Assembly: GCF_024158745.1 (NCBI RefSeq)
Contig: NZ_JAMZAW010000020.1
Coordinates: forward strand, 1 to 64,000
DNA length: 64,000 nucleotides
Origin: Paenibacillus tyrphae
GTDB lineage: Bacteria > Bacillota > Bacilli > Paenibacillales > NBRC-103111
Direction of reading: 5' to 3'
The notes beneath the pieces were generated by a model. The model worked only from the letters and a program-made list of their open reading frames with translations, searched no databases and had not been told where the DNA came from. Shown here in pieces: positions 25,526-33,998 of the stretch. Each line of letters starts with the position of its first letter. Position 1 is the first letter of the stretch. The translations under genes were made by a program, and so were the position numbers.

Positions 25526-25623
25526 CTGCGAATCCCATCCTTTCCATGGTTTAGCTTAACCGATCCAAAAAGCGATTATTCGAGGCTTGTTCTTGCGAGG
25601 AGGAGGGATAGGAAACAACAACG

Positions 25624-25669
25624 AAAAAAAGCAGCCCCGAAGTCATCCGGGAATGACTTGCGGGACTGC
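25624..25669 (-). terminator. Terminator of the MerR/TipAS regulator gene
   Basis: On the minus strand GCAGTCCCGCAAGTCAT pairs with ATGACTTCGGGGCTGC, followed by TTTTTTT. Confidence 0.85.
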
Positions 25670-25677
25670 CCATCGTA

Positions 25678-26418
25678 TTATTTCTGGTTCGTATCCGCGT
25701 AAACGGCCATCGCATCGCGCATAAATTTCGCCAAGCCGTCTCCGAAGCGGTCGATGTTTTTAGTAAAACGCTCATCATCGACATACATTTGCCCCAAGCA
25801 TTTGAAGGCTTCGAGCGAGTAAGAGCCCATTTGGTTCAATAGATCGTACCATTCTTTAATGGCCGCCTGCGCCTCCGCGGAATCCGGCGAGCCGCTGCGA
25901 AGTTCGGCAAGCTTGGCGTAGATCCCATTCATCGTTTGGGCCATCGCTTCCTGTTCGTCTTTCGACATGGAGCCGACTTTGGCGTTGGCCTTGTCGACCG
26001 CTTCATCGCCCCAGCGTTCGCGGGCTTCTTGTTCATAAGGATTACGGCTAAAGTCAAAGCCTTCGAATTTTTCTTTCGTCGTCATCTGAATTTCTCCTCT
26101 CGTATGTCGCATCGTTTTATCGATCGTGGCTATCATTTTGTCGAGTTTGCTGCGTTTGTCGAGCAGCATGTTCCGGTGCAGCTCCAGCGCTTCCAGACGG
26201 TCAAAGGAAGGGCTGTGAATGATTTCTTTGATTTTCGTTAAAGGGAAGTCAAGTTCTCTGAAAAATAAGATCTGCTGCAGCATTTCGAGATTTTCGTCGG
26301 AGTACAAGCGATAACCGGCTTCCGTCGTCCCATCCGGGGTCAACAGCCCAATCGCATCGTAATGATGAAGTGTGCGCACACTGATGCCGACTAAATCCGC
26401 AACCTCTTTTACCTTCAC
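25678..26418 (-). CDS. MerR family regulator with TipAS antibiotic-recognition domain (Mta-like)
   Basis: The product has about 246 residues. The N-terminal MerR helix-turn-helix is KVKEVADLVGISVRTLHHYD, with wing motif GYRLYSDENLEML. A coiled coil (about 75-110) links to a TipAS domain (from FSRNPYEQEARERWGDEA). This is the build of Mta and TipAL, which bind multidrug or thiopeptide ligands and activate efflux genes. The start is uncertain: AAAGGAGGT precedes ATT at six bases and GTG 26418 at twelve; GTG was chosen. Its own promoter has the stretched spacer of MerR-controlled promoters. Confidence 0.9.
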   Translation of the reverse strand: MKVKEVADLVGISVRTLHHYDAIGLLTPDGTTEAGYRLYSDENLEMLQQILFFRELDFPLTKIKEIIHSPSFDRLEALELHRNMLLDKRSKLDKMIATIDKTMRHTRGEIQMTTKEKFEGFDFSRNPYEQEARERWGDEAVDKANAKVGSMSKDEQEAMAQTMNGIYAKLAELRSGSPDSAEAQAAIKEWYDLLNQMGSYSLEAFKCLGQMYVDDERFTKNIDRFGDGLAKFMRDAMAVYADTNQK

Positions 26419-26447
26419 CGAAATCTTGCGACCTCCTTTCAACAATC

Positions 26448-26478
26448 ACTATAGAGTATAACGTAACGTTAGAGTCAA
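26448..26478 (-). promoter_or_regulatory. MerR-type promoter with 19-bp spacer
   Basis: On the minus strand TTGACT (26478-26473) and TATAGT (26453-26448) are separated by 19 bp containing the dyad CTAACGTTACGTTA. This over-long spacer with a dyad is the hallmark of promoters that MerR proteins activate by DNA distortion, so the mta-like gene is predicted to be autoactivated. Confidence 0.7.
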
Positions 26479-26496
26479 CAACAAAATCCAACCCTT

Positions 26497-26528
26497 AAAA
26501 AAAAAACACTTCCGATGAGAGAAGTGTC
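26497..26528 (-). terminator. Terminator of the YqaE/Pmp3 gene
   Basis: On the minus strand ACACTTCTC and GAAGTGT arms are followed by ten T. Confidence 0.8.
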
Positions 26529-26556
26529 TTTGTGGCGACCCGCTTCCTATATCAAA

Positions 26557-26745
26557 TTACCTGTACATGTTCCGGGACATTCTTTCCATCCGTTGATCCT
26601 GCTTGCGCTCGTGAACGACCAGACAGGCATGAATGGCGCCAGGCAGCCAGAAGAAGAGCGTCAGAATGAAGTTAAGAAGGGCCTGTATCGGTTTTCCGCA
26701 AAATAGAACGGCGACAGGAGGGAGCAGTATAGCTAGAAGATACAT
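26557..26745 (-). CDS. YqaE/Pmp3 family small membrane protein
   Basis: ATG 26745, behind AAAGGAGG, gives 62 residues: MYLLAILLPPVAVLF, then CGKPIQALLNFILTLFFWLPGAIHA, seen as PIQALLNFIL and FWLPGAIHA. Two membrane helices with the LPPVAV and LPGxIHA motifs define the UPF0057/Pmp3 family. Homologues affect membrane potential and salt or cold tolerance. The C-terminal tail is basic and cytoplasmic. Longer upstream open frames have no start signal. Confidence 0.92.
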   Translation of the reverse strand: MYLLAILLPPVAVLFCGKPIQALLNFILTLFFWLPGAIHACLVVHERKQDQRMERMSRNMYR

Positions 26746-26967
26746 CCGAAAAACCTCCTTTAGGTTAGTTATACTTTTATACGAGATTAGGTATGAAAAG
26801 TTTCCGGAAAGCGACAGTGCAATTTTTGCACGGAACGGACGACAATAGTTGTTCTGTTTATGGCGCAAAGGCTAATTGTATAATAAGAGCGTCAGATAAC
26901 ATACTAGATTTGAAAGATAGACTGACGGAAGGGGGGATGGGCGATTCTGGACCAAAGGCGCGCCGGC

Positions 26968-29058
26968 ATGCTCGCCATGCTGCAGGAAACCGGAGATTAC
27001 GTGTCCGTCCGCGAAATCATGAAGAAATTCGATATCTCCAAGCGGACGGTCTACTACGATCTGCAAGCCGTCAACGAGTGGCTCTCGGGCCACGAACTCG
27101 CTCCTGTCGAATATGTTCGCGGCCGGGGGTACCTGCTGCCGGAGGAAAGCCGCTCCCGCATCCCTTCCATGGCGCATGAAGTTGAGAAGGACGATTATTA
27201 CTTGTCCCCGCGGGAACGGAAAGCCTGGGTGGCGATTCAGTTGCTCACCCGCAGGGAACCGCTGTTTATGCAAGAGATCACGGACTTTTTATTGGTCAGC
27301 CGCGGAACCGGGTTGAACGAGCTGAAGCAGGTGAAGAAAGAGCTTGCCGCTTTTCAGCTTGAGGTCGTGTTCGATAAAAAGAACGGTTACAGCGTCGAAG
27401 GGAGAGAGGCCGACCAGCGCAAGGCGTTGTCGTACTATATGTCCCAAGTGCTCCATCACGTCAGCTGGAAAAGCTTCGTCTCGCAGTTCCAAGGGCTGGT
27501 CAATGCCAACGTGGTTCACCGCAAGCTTCCGTTCTTCCAAGAGGAACAGCTCGCGGAAGTGTACGAGCTCGTCACCCGCTGCGAGAAAACGCTCGGGCTG
27601 GAATTCACCGACGATATGGTGTTTAGTCTCACCACCAGATTGCTCGTTTACGCGAACCGGCTTCAGCAGGGACACCGCATTACACTCGACGCCGACGAAA
27701 AAGAGGCCTTGAAGCAAACGCCGGAATACGCGGGGGCCGTCCAACTGGCGGTTGAGCTCGGACGAATGTTTGACCTCGAATTTCCGGAAGATGAGATCTG
27801 TTACTTGGCCCTCCAACTGTTGGGGGCGCGGGTGAATCGGGCCAGCGGCGGGGAGGTGTTGGCCGATCCTGGCAAGGATGGCGACGCCGACGAAACCGTC
27901 CTGCTGTTAAAGCGGTTGATCCGGCAGATGATCGATTTGTTCGAGCGGCATGCATGCATTTTTTTTCAGCACCGCGACGAGCTGGAGCAGCGGCTGCTGA
28001 TCCATTTGAAGCCGGCCTATTACCGGATCAAATTCGGGCTGGAGATCGACAATCCGCTCGCGGAAGCGATGAAATCGAAATACGGGGAAATATTCGAGAT
28101 TTCCAGAAAATGCGTAAAACCACTAGAAGAGCATTTGGGGAAACCGGTCGACGACAATGAGGTTGCCTACTTGGCGATGCATTTCGGAGGCTGGATGCGC
28201 CGGGAAAACGCCATGCCCGTCCGGCGAAAAAAAGCAGCAATCGTATGCGTCAACGGCATTTCTGCCGCGCGCATGCTAAGAATCCAGCTGGAGCAGCTGT
28301 TTCCGGCACTGGATATCGAAGCCATCATGTCGCTTCGGGATTATGAATCGTTTCCGGCGGAATCGGTAGATCTGCTGTTCTCGACCGTTCCTCTGCAGGA
28401 TAGCCCGGCGCCGGCGTTTACGGTGCATCCCATTTTATCGGATGCCGATAAAGCGCACCTGCTTCATCAGGTGAACCGGGTATCGGGGCAGATGGATGCG
28501 CCGCAGGGCCGCTCCGCGCAGGCGATTCTGGAGATGGTGCGGAAGTACGCCCGGATCTCGGACGAAGAAGGCCTGCTGCGGGAGCTCCAGCGCTACTTGT
28601 CCGCCGGACGCTCTCCGGGGCCGGAAGAAGAGAAGCCATCGCTCGCCGGCTTGCTGCCGCCGGAGCACTTGGTGTTACGGAATGAGGCGGCCGATTGGAA
28701 GGCCTCCATTGAGCTGGCAGCCGAGCCGCTGCTGCGCAGAGGCTTCATCGAACAGCGGTACGTGAAAGCAATGATCGCCAAAGTCGACAGCTACGGACCG
28801 TATATCGTCGTCAGTCCGGGGGTGGCTATCGCTCACGCGAAGCCGGAGGAGGGTGTCCTGCGGCTCGGCATGAGTCTGCTGAAGCTGGAGCGCGCCGTCC
28901 CGTTCGGCCCGGAGGCCCGTCATCAGATCCGGCTCGTGCTGGTGCTCGCCAGCGCGGACGGCGAATCGCATTTGCGGGCGCTATCCCAGCTGACGATGCT
29001 GCTGCGGGAGGAAGAAGTGAAGGATATCCTTCTCGAGGCACTGAAGCACACGTCATAG
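26968..29058 (+). CDS. PRD-containing transcriptional regulator (BglG/LicR/MtlR type)
   Basis: The 696 residues contain an N-terminal Mga/DeoR-like helix-turn-helix (VSVREIMKKFDISKRTVYYD), two PTS regulation domains (about 190-290 and 310-420), an EIIB-like segment (AAIVCVNGISAARML) and a C-terminal EIIA domain with phospho-site H623 (SPGVAIAHAKPEEG). This is an activator whose activity is set by phosphorylation through the PTS. ATG 26968 is the first conventional start, but the frame continues upstream (LDQRRAG) toward GGGGGG, and an ATT or CTG start near 26944 would better fit the family. It heads the PTS locus and probably activates it. Confidence 0.9.
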   Translation: MLAMLQETGDYVSVREIMKKFDISKRTVYYDLQAVNEWLSGHELAPVEYVRGRGYLLPEESRSRIPSMAHEVEKDDYYLSPRERKAWVAIQLLTRREPLFMQEITDFLLVSRGTGLNELKQVKKELAAFQLEVVFDKKNGYSVEGREADQRKALSYYMSQVLHHVSWKSFVSQFQGLVNANVVHRKLPFFQEEQLAEVYELVTRCEKTLGLEFTDDMVFSLTTRLLVYANRLQQGHRITLDADEKEALKQTPEYAGAVQLAVELGRMFDLEFPEDEICYLALQLLGARVNRASGGEVLADPGKDGDADETVLLLKRLIRQMIDLFERHACIFFQHRDELEQRLLIHLKPAYYRIKFGLEIDNPLAEAMKSKYGEIFEISRKCVKPLEEHLGKPVDDNEVAYLAMHFGGWMRRENAMPVRRKKAAIVCVNGISAARMLRIQLEQLFPALDIEAIMSLRDYESFPAESVDLLFSTVPLQDSPAPAFTVHPILSDADKAHLLHQVNRVSGQMDAPQGRSAQAILEMVRKYARISDEEGLLRELQRYLSAGRSPGPEEEKPSLAGLLPPEHLVLRNEAADWKASIELAAEPLLRRGFIEQRYVKAMIAKVDSYGPYIVVSPGVAIAHAKPEEGVLRLGMSLLKLERAVPFGPEARHQIRLVLVLASADGESHLRALSQLTMLLREEEVKDILLEALKHTS

Positions 29059-29089
29059 CAAGGAATTGTAGCAGGGAGGAGAGAAACGG

Positions 29090-29536
29090 ATGAAATTTTT
29101 GGAAAGGGAACTGATCGATCTCGAGGTGGAGGTGCAATCGGCGGAGGAAGCGATTCGGGCCGCAGGCTCGCTGCTCGTCAGCGGGGGAGCAGCCGACGCC
29201 TCCTACGTCGAGGCGATGGTGCAGGCGTACCGCGACAAGGGGCCGTACTTTGTGCTCGCCCCGCACATTGCCTTGCCGCACGCGAAAGCCGAGGACGGCG
29301 TCCATGAGGCGTCCGTCGCTTTCGTCCGGTTGAAACAGCCGGTCGTGTTCGGCCATCAAACGAACGATCCGGTGGATCTGGTTTTCGCGCTCGGTTCGGC
29401 CTCCAATGCCGACCATATCGCCTTGCTGCGCAGGCTGACGCTGATTTTGAACGACCCGAACCATGTACAGTGTTTCAGGGAAGCCAGAAGCCCGGAAGAC
29501 ATCGAAAACATTATCTTAAGGAGGAACGAAGCATGA
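29090..29536 (+). CDS. PTS sugar transporter subunit IIA (mannitol/fructose/ascorbate class)
   Basis: The 148-residue EIIA domain carries its phosphorylated histidine at H64 in PHIALPHAKAEDGV. It accepts phosphate from HPr and gives it to EIIB. The ATG at 29090 follows GGGAGGAGAG. The gene overlaps the EIIB gene by four bases (ATGA), so the two are translated together. It lies between the PRD regulator and the EIIB and EIIC genes of one transporter. Confidence 0.93.
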   Translation: MKFLERELIDLEVEVQSAEEAIRAAGSLLVSGGAADASYVEAMVQAYRDKGPYFVLAPHIALPHAKAEDGVHEASVAFVRLKQPVVFGHQTNDPVDLVFALGSASNADHIALLRRLTLILNDPNHVQCFREARSPEDIENIILRRNEA

Positions 29537-29796
29537 AAATTTTATGCGTATGCGGTTTAGGTCAAGGAACGAGTCTTATTTTGCGGATGAACGTGGAAAG
29601 CGTGCTGAGGGAATTGGGGGTAAGCGCCGATGTGGAGCATACGGACGTTTCTTCGGCCTCCGGCATGGCCGCCGATCATATCATCACCAGCAACGAGCTG
29701 GCGCAAAGCCTGCAGGGGCACTCTGCCAATATCGTCATTGTGAACAACTATTTCGATCTGAACGAAATTAAAGAGAAGTTGAAAGACACCATCTAA
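29533..29796 (+). CDS. PTS sugar transporter subunit IIB (UlaB-like)
   Basis: An 87-residue EIIB of the lactose/ascorbate fold. The phospho-cysteine is C7 in LCVCGLGQGTSL. The start ATG 29533 overlaps the EIIA stop. It passes phosphate to the sugar carried by the EIIC encoded next, 20 bp downstream. Confidence 0.92.
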   Translation: MKILCVCGLGQGTSLILRMNVESVLRELGVSADVEHTDVSSASGMAADHIITSNELAQSLQGHSANIVIVNNYFDLNEIKEKLKDTI

Positions 29797-29816
29797 TCCT
29801 TAAAGGGGGATTTTAC

Positions 29817-31112
29817 ATGGAAGTCATTTTTTGGATTGCGACCAACGTCTTCGGTACGCCTGCCATTTTGCTCGGTTTCATCGTACTGGCCGGTCTCCTG
29901 CTTCAGAAAAAGACGACAAGCCAGGTGATCAGCGGGACGTTCAAGGCCGTTATCGGCTTCCTTATCATCGGGGCGGGAGCGGGCGTTATCGTCAATGCGC
30001 TCAACGTGTTCGAGCCGATGTGGAAGGAAGTGTTCGGGCTGCAAGCCGAATCGCTCGGCCAATTTATGGGGCAGCAGACGTTCAACTCCAAATTCGGAAG
30101 CGCGGTCACGCTGGCGATGTTCATCGGCTTTTTGATCAACGTCCTGCTCGCGCGGTTTACGAAGTTTAAATTCATTTACTTGACCGGTCACATGATGTTC
30201 TGGACATCGACCGTATTCGCAGGCATCGTGGTCCATTCGGCAGGCAACGTTTCTTTCGGCAAGCTGGTCTTGTTCTTATCCATTATTCTCGGTCTGTATT
30301 GGACGCTGCAACCTGCGCTCACCCAGCCGTTCGTCCGCAAAATTACGGGCAACGACAACATCGCCCTCGGGCATACGTCGGCATCGGTTGCGCTGCTTGG
30401 CGCGCTGCTCGGCAAGTGGTTCGGGAACAAAGAGAACGACGCGGAAAAAATCAAAGTGCCGAAGGGCTTCGAGTTTCTGCGCGACTCCAACGTCATTACG
30501 GCGCTCAGCATGGGGCTGCTGTTCCTGATCGGCGCGATCGTCGTCGTCATGAAAGATACGCCGGGCGCGAAAGAGCTGGTCGCCAAAGCGGGCGAGCAGA
30601 ACTTCATCATCTACGCGATGCTTCAATCGCTCACGTTTGCCGGCGGGATTGCAATCGTTCTCATGGGCGTGCGCATGTTCATTGGCGAGCTGGTACCGGC
30701 GTTTAACGGGATCGCCACCAAGATCGTTCCCGGCGCGAAGCCTGCGCTCGATTGCCCGGTTGCGTTCCCTTATGCGCCGAACGCCGTTATTCTCGGGTTT
30801 ATGGGAGCCTTTGTCGGGGCTCTGATCTGGCTCATCGTTCTCGGCAACACGGTCGCTTACATCTTCGTGCCGACGATGATCGTGCTGTTCTTCCACGGCG
30901 CTACGGCAGGCGTCTTCGGGAACGCGACCGGGGGAGCGCGCGGTGCGGTGCTCGCCGGCTTTGTCACCGCAACCGTCGTCGCTTGGGGCCAGTACGCGAT
31001 GGTCAAATTTTTCATCGCTTCGACGATTCCGGATACGGCCATGTGGGCGGCAGACTCCGACATGTTTATTATCGGACCGATCATCAGCCTGCTTGCGAAG
31101 CTGCTGTTTTAA
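29817..31112 (+). CDS. PTS transporter subunit IIC, ascorbate (UlaA/SgaT) family
   Basis: A 431-residue polytopic membrane protein, started at ATG 29817 six bases after AAAGGGGGA. About eleven helices and motifs such as ITGNDNIALGHTSA and VAFPYAPNAVILGF match the UlaA/SgaT carriers. The founding member imports L-ascorbate, but members with other substrates are likely. The accompanying genes are not those of the ascorbate pathway (no UlaG, UlaD, UlaE or UlaF), so the substrate here is probably different (inference). Confidence 0.92.
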   Translation: MEVIFWIATNVFGTPAILLGFIVLAGLLLQKKTTSQVISGTFKAVIGFLIIGAGAGVIVNALNVFEPMWKEVFGLQAESLGQFMGQQTFNSKFGSAVTLAMFIGFLINVLLARFTKFKFIYLTGHMMFWTSTVFAGIVVHSAGNVSFGKLVLFLSIILGLYWTLQPALTQPFVRKITGNDNIALGHTSASVALLGALLGKWFGNKENDAEKIKVPKGFEFLRDSNVITALSMGLLFLIGAIVVVMKDTPGAKELVAKAGEQNFIIYAMLQSLTFAGGIAIVLMGVRMFIGELVPAFNGIATKIVPGAKPALDCPVAFPYAPNAVILGFMGAFVGALIWLIVLGNTVAYIFVPTMIVLFFHGATAGVFGNATGGARGAVLAGFVTATVVAWGQYAMVKFFIASTIPDTAMWAADSDMFIIGPIISLLAKLLF

Positions 31113-31176
31113 CCAAAATCGCCATTCGGCCCCGGCCGGTTCGCCCGCCGCGGCGCGATAAGGAGGTCACAGAGAG

Positions 31177-32169
31177 ATGAGTTTCGTTCGGACTTTGTGT
31201 GGAGATATCCCTAAGGAACAGCTAGGCTTTACGTATTCCCACGAGCATATCGTTTGCCGTCCGGCCTTCTGGGCGGAGCGGGGAGAAGACGACCTGCTGC
31301 TGGATGACAAGGAAAAATCGAAGCTGGACGTGCTGGACTTCAAACGCCACGGCGGACAAACGATCATCGACGCCACAGCCGTCGATTACGGACGCGACGT
31401 TGATGCGGTTTACGCCATCATGGAGGAAACCGGCGTTCAGATCGTCGGCACGGCCGGCTTCAACAAAAGCTTTCTGTGGAACGCGAAAGTGAAGGAAGAG
31501 CTGAAGCCGATCATCGGCAATTACAATACGTATTACGAGTGGATCGATGCGAAAAGCATCAACGAGCTGGCGGATTTCGTCATCCGCGAAGTGGAGGAAG
31601 GGCTGGAAGGAACGCCGTTCAAGGGCGGTCAAGTGAAATTCGGCACCGGCTACAACCGGATTACGCCGCTGGAGGAGAAGACGCTGCGGGCCGTCGCCCG
31701 GGCGCACCACGAGACGAAAGCGCCGGTCCACTCCCATACGGAGGTCGGCACGATGGGCCTGGAGCAGATCGAGCTGCTGCGGAGCGAGAACGTGAATCTG
31801 GCGTACGTCAGCTTCGGCCACATGGACCGGAATCCCGATCCGTATTACCACGAGCAAATGGCGAATACCGGCGCCTATCTGTGCTTCGACGGCATCGCCA
31901 AAATCAAATATGCGCCAGAGAGCACGCGGATTCATCTCCTGCTGGAGCTGGTGCGCAAAGGTCACGAGGACCAAATTCTGATCAGCGGCGATACGGCCCG
32001 GAAAACGTACTACAAGCACTACGATTACGGGCTCGGCTTGGAATATATCATCGCCCAATGGGTGCCGCGCTTTATCGACGAGGCGAACAAGGCCGGGTTC
32101 GACGGGGATAAGCTGGTGGAAAAGTTTTTTGTGACGAATCCGGCGAACTGCTTCGCCTTTAAACGGTGA
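31177..32169 (+). CDS. Phosphotriesterase-family metal-dependent hydrolase
   Basis: The 330-residue TIM-barrel hydrolase starts at ATG 31177 after AAGGAGG. Binuclear metal ligands are visible: H22 and H24 in TYSHEHIV, a probable carbamylated lysine in QVKFGTGYN, histidines in PVHSHTEVG and FGHMDRN, and an aspartate in ISGDTARK. This is the phosphotriesterase/PHP family, which includes lactonases that act on sugar lactones. Within the PTS locus it probably hydrolyses the imported phosphorylated compound, for example a lactone or ester (inference). Confidence 0.9.
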   Translation: MSFVRTLCGDIPKEQLGFTYSHEHIVCRPAFWAERGEDDLLLDDKEKSKLDVLDFKRHGGQTIIDATAVDYGRDVDAVYAIMEETGVQIVGTAGFNKSFLWNAKVKEELKPIIGNYNTYYEWIDAKSINELADFVIREVEEGLEGTPFKGGQVKFGTGYNRITPLEEKTLRAVARAHHETKAPVHSHTEVGTMGLEQIELLRSENVNLAYVSFGHMDRNPDPYYHEQMANTGAYLCFDGIAKIKYAPESTRIHLLLELVRKGHEDQILISGDTARKTYYKHYDYGLGLEYIIAQWVPRFIDEANKAGFDGDKLVEKFFVTNPANCFAFKR

Positions 32170-32181
32170 GGAGGGGCGCTC

Positions 32182-32922
32182 ATGCAGCTTCAATACGAAA
32201 ATTCGTTTGACGTCAAGGAGAAAATCATCCGGGCGCAGGCTGCGATTCTGCCAATCGGCGCTGTAGAAGCGCACGGGCCCCATCTTCCGCTCGGGACGGA
32301 CAATCTGCTGGCGGAGCGGCTGGCCGCCAAGCTGGCCGAACGGACCGGCAGCTTCGTTCTGCCGACATTGCCTTACGGCCAGGTATGGAGCCTGCGCAAT
32401 TTTCCGGGCAGCATCAACGTGTCCAACGAGGCGCTGATCGCCTTGCTGTGCGATATCGGCGAAAGCTTGTTCCGGCAAGGCTTCCGCATCTTCGTCATGC
32501 TGAACGGCCATCTCGGCAACGCGACGGCCTTGAAGGAAGCGGCCCGCAAGCTGGCGGAACGGGTGCCCGAGCTGAAGGTTTATTACTTCTTTTATCCCGG
32601 TGTCAAAGACATTACGGCGCAGGTCCGCGAGTCTTCCAGCAACCATGCTTCATATTTTCACGCTTGCGAGATTGAAACCTCGTATATGTTGTACATGGCC
32701 GGCGAGCATGTCGACATGAGCCGGGCGATCTGCGACATCCCGGATATCGGCGTGGAGGCCGATTGTACGCCAACGCCGTGGGAGACGTTCACCTCGTCCG
32801 CCGTTCTCGGCGACGCGACGCTGGCCACTTCGGAGAAAGGGCGGGCTATCCTGGAGGCGAGTCTCGACGTCATGGCCCGTATCGTGAACGATGCCAAGCG
32901 GTGGCAGCAACCCACACCCTAA
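32182..32922 (+). CDS. Creatininase family protein (amidohydrolase)
   Basis: The 246-residue product starts at ATG 32182, after GAGGAGGGG, 12 bp past the hydrolase gene. It has the creatininase signature LPIGAVEAHGPHLPLGTDN (metal-binding Glu, His and Asp), LNGHLGNATA and HACEIETSYM. The family cleaves cyclic amides and related C-N bonds with two metal ions. A creatininase-like enzyme in a PTS operon suggests that the sugar carries an amide or formamide-like group (inference). Confidence 0.9.
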   Translation: MQLQYENSFDVKEKIIRAQAAILPIGAVEAHGPHLPLGTDNLLAERLAAKLAERTGSFVLPTLPYGQVWSLRNFPGSINVSNEALIALLCDIGESLFRQGFRIFVMLNGHLGNATALKEAARKLAERVPELKVYYFFYPGVKDITAQVRESSSNHASYFHACEIETSYMLYMAGEHVDMSRAICDIPDIGVEADCTPTPWETFTSSAVLGDATLATSEKGRAILEASLDVMARIVNDAKRWQQPTP

Positions 32923-32944
32923 AGAAAAGCAGGTGAAGGCAGCT

Positions 32945-33679
32945 ATGATCCAAACGTACTTCAATCATATCCGGCACATGTTGAACCAGGTAGAAACGAC
33001 CGAAACGGACGCGATGCGGCAGGCCGCGGAGCGGACGGCCGACTGCATCATCAGCGGAGGCGTCGTTCATTTGTTCGGATGCGGCCACTCGCATATTTTG
33101 ACGGAGGAAGTGTTCTACCGCGCAGGCGGTCTGGTCCCGATCCGGCCGATCTTCGTGGAGCCGCTCATGCTGCATGAAGGGGCGGTCCGCTCCTCGGAGC
33201 TGGAAAGACAGAACGGACTGGCCCGCACGTTTATGGAGGAGCAGGACATCCGTCCTGGCGAGGTCGCGTTCGTGCTGTCAACCTCCGGGCGCAATCCGGT
33301 TCCGGTCGACGTCGTGCTGGCGGCGAAGGAAAAGGGCGCATTTACGATCGGCATCACCTCGCTGGAGTATTCGCAGAGCCAGCCTTCGCGGCATACGAGC
33401 GGCAAGCATCTGTACGATGCCGTGGATTTGGTCCTTAACAATTATGCGGTTAAAGGCGATGCGGTGTTGAACCATCCGGACGTTCCGATTCCGTTCACCC
33501 CGACGTCCACGGTAATCGGAGCCGCGCTGCTCAATGCCGTGCTGGCTTCGGCCATTGAACGGATGGCGGAGCGAGGCTTCCAGCCGCCGGTCTTCCTAAG
33601 CGGCAATATCGACGGGGCCGACCGCCATAATGCTGCCTTGATCGAACGGTATAAGGAACGCATCCCGCTTTTGAACTAA
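32945..33679 (+). CDS. SIS domain sugar-binding protein
   Basis: From ATG 32945, the product has 244 residues. The sugar-isomerase fold is shown by GGVVHLFGCGHSHILTEE (first loop), AFVLSTSGRNPVPVDV (phosphosugar-binding Ser/Thr loop) and TPTSTVIGAALLNAV. It is nearest to the UPF0309/GmhA-like group that binds phosphosugars. Its place between the creatininase-like gene and the HPr gene suggests isomerisation or deamination of the phosphorylated sugar (inference). Confidence 0.88.
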   Translation: MIQTYFNHIRHMLNQVETTETDAMRQAAERTADCIISGGVVHLFGCGHSHILTEEVFYRAGGLVPIRPIFVEPLMLHEGAVRSSELERQNGLARTFMEEQDIRPGEVAFVLSTSGRNPVPVDVVLAAKEKGAFTIGITSLEYSQSQPSRHTSGKHLYDAVDLVLNNYAVKGDAVLNHPDVPIPFTPTSTVIGAALLNAVLASAIERMAERGFQPPVFLSGNIDGADRHNAALIERYKERIPLLN

Positions 33680-33728
33680 TTGATATCCTATTAAATATAT
33701 AAAAATTATAGGTTAGGAGGCATGCTGC

Positions 33729-33998
33729 ATGGTGACGAAAGAGATAATCATACGAAACGAACAGGGCTTTCATGTCCGGCCGGCCCAGCTGTTCGTAGAC
33801 AAGGCTAACGAATTTCGCTCGGACCTCAAGGTGCGCAGCGAGAGCGGCGAAGAAGCCGACGGAAAAAGCATGCTGGACCTGATGACCCTTGGGCTGGAGA
33901 AAGGTGCCCGCGTTACTTTGGAAGTCAGTGGCCCGGACGAGCAGGAATGCTTGCAGGCATTGGCCGAGCTGATCGAAAGCAAGTTCGGTGAATCGTGA
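33729..33998 (+). CDS. HPr family phosphocarrier protein
   Basis: The 89-residue protein starts at ATG 33729 after AGGAGG. The phosphoryl-accepting histidine is H15 in NEQGFHVRPAQ, and a serine equivalent to regulatory Ser46 is S47 in DGKSMLDLMTLGL, so HPr kinase regulation is possible. It is a cluster-specific paralogue, embedded directly before an Enzyme I gene and with an AT-rich 50-bp gap before it. Confidence 0.92.
   Translation: MVTKEIIIRNEQGFHVRPAQLFVDKANEFRSDLKVRSESGEEADGKSMLDLMTLGLEKGARVTLEVSGPDEQECLQALAELIESKFGES

Noticed and set aside
26793-27179. A plus-strand frame starting MKSFRKATVQ at the head of the PRD regulator gene
   Set aside because: It overlaps the regulator in another frame and has no homology after the start; the regulator's helix-turn-helix lies in the frame of 26968.
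29090-31112. Annotating the PTS locus as an L-ascorbate (ula) operon
   Set aside because: EIIA, EIIB and EIIC are of that class, but no ascorbate-6-phosphate lactonase UlaG or UlaD/E/F gene is present; the hydrolases are of other families.
31222-32646. A 474-codon minus-strand open frame opposite the hydrolase and creatininase-like genes
   Set aside because: High GC in the third position of the plus-strand genes keeps the opposite strand open; it has no family match or ribosome binding site.
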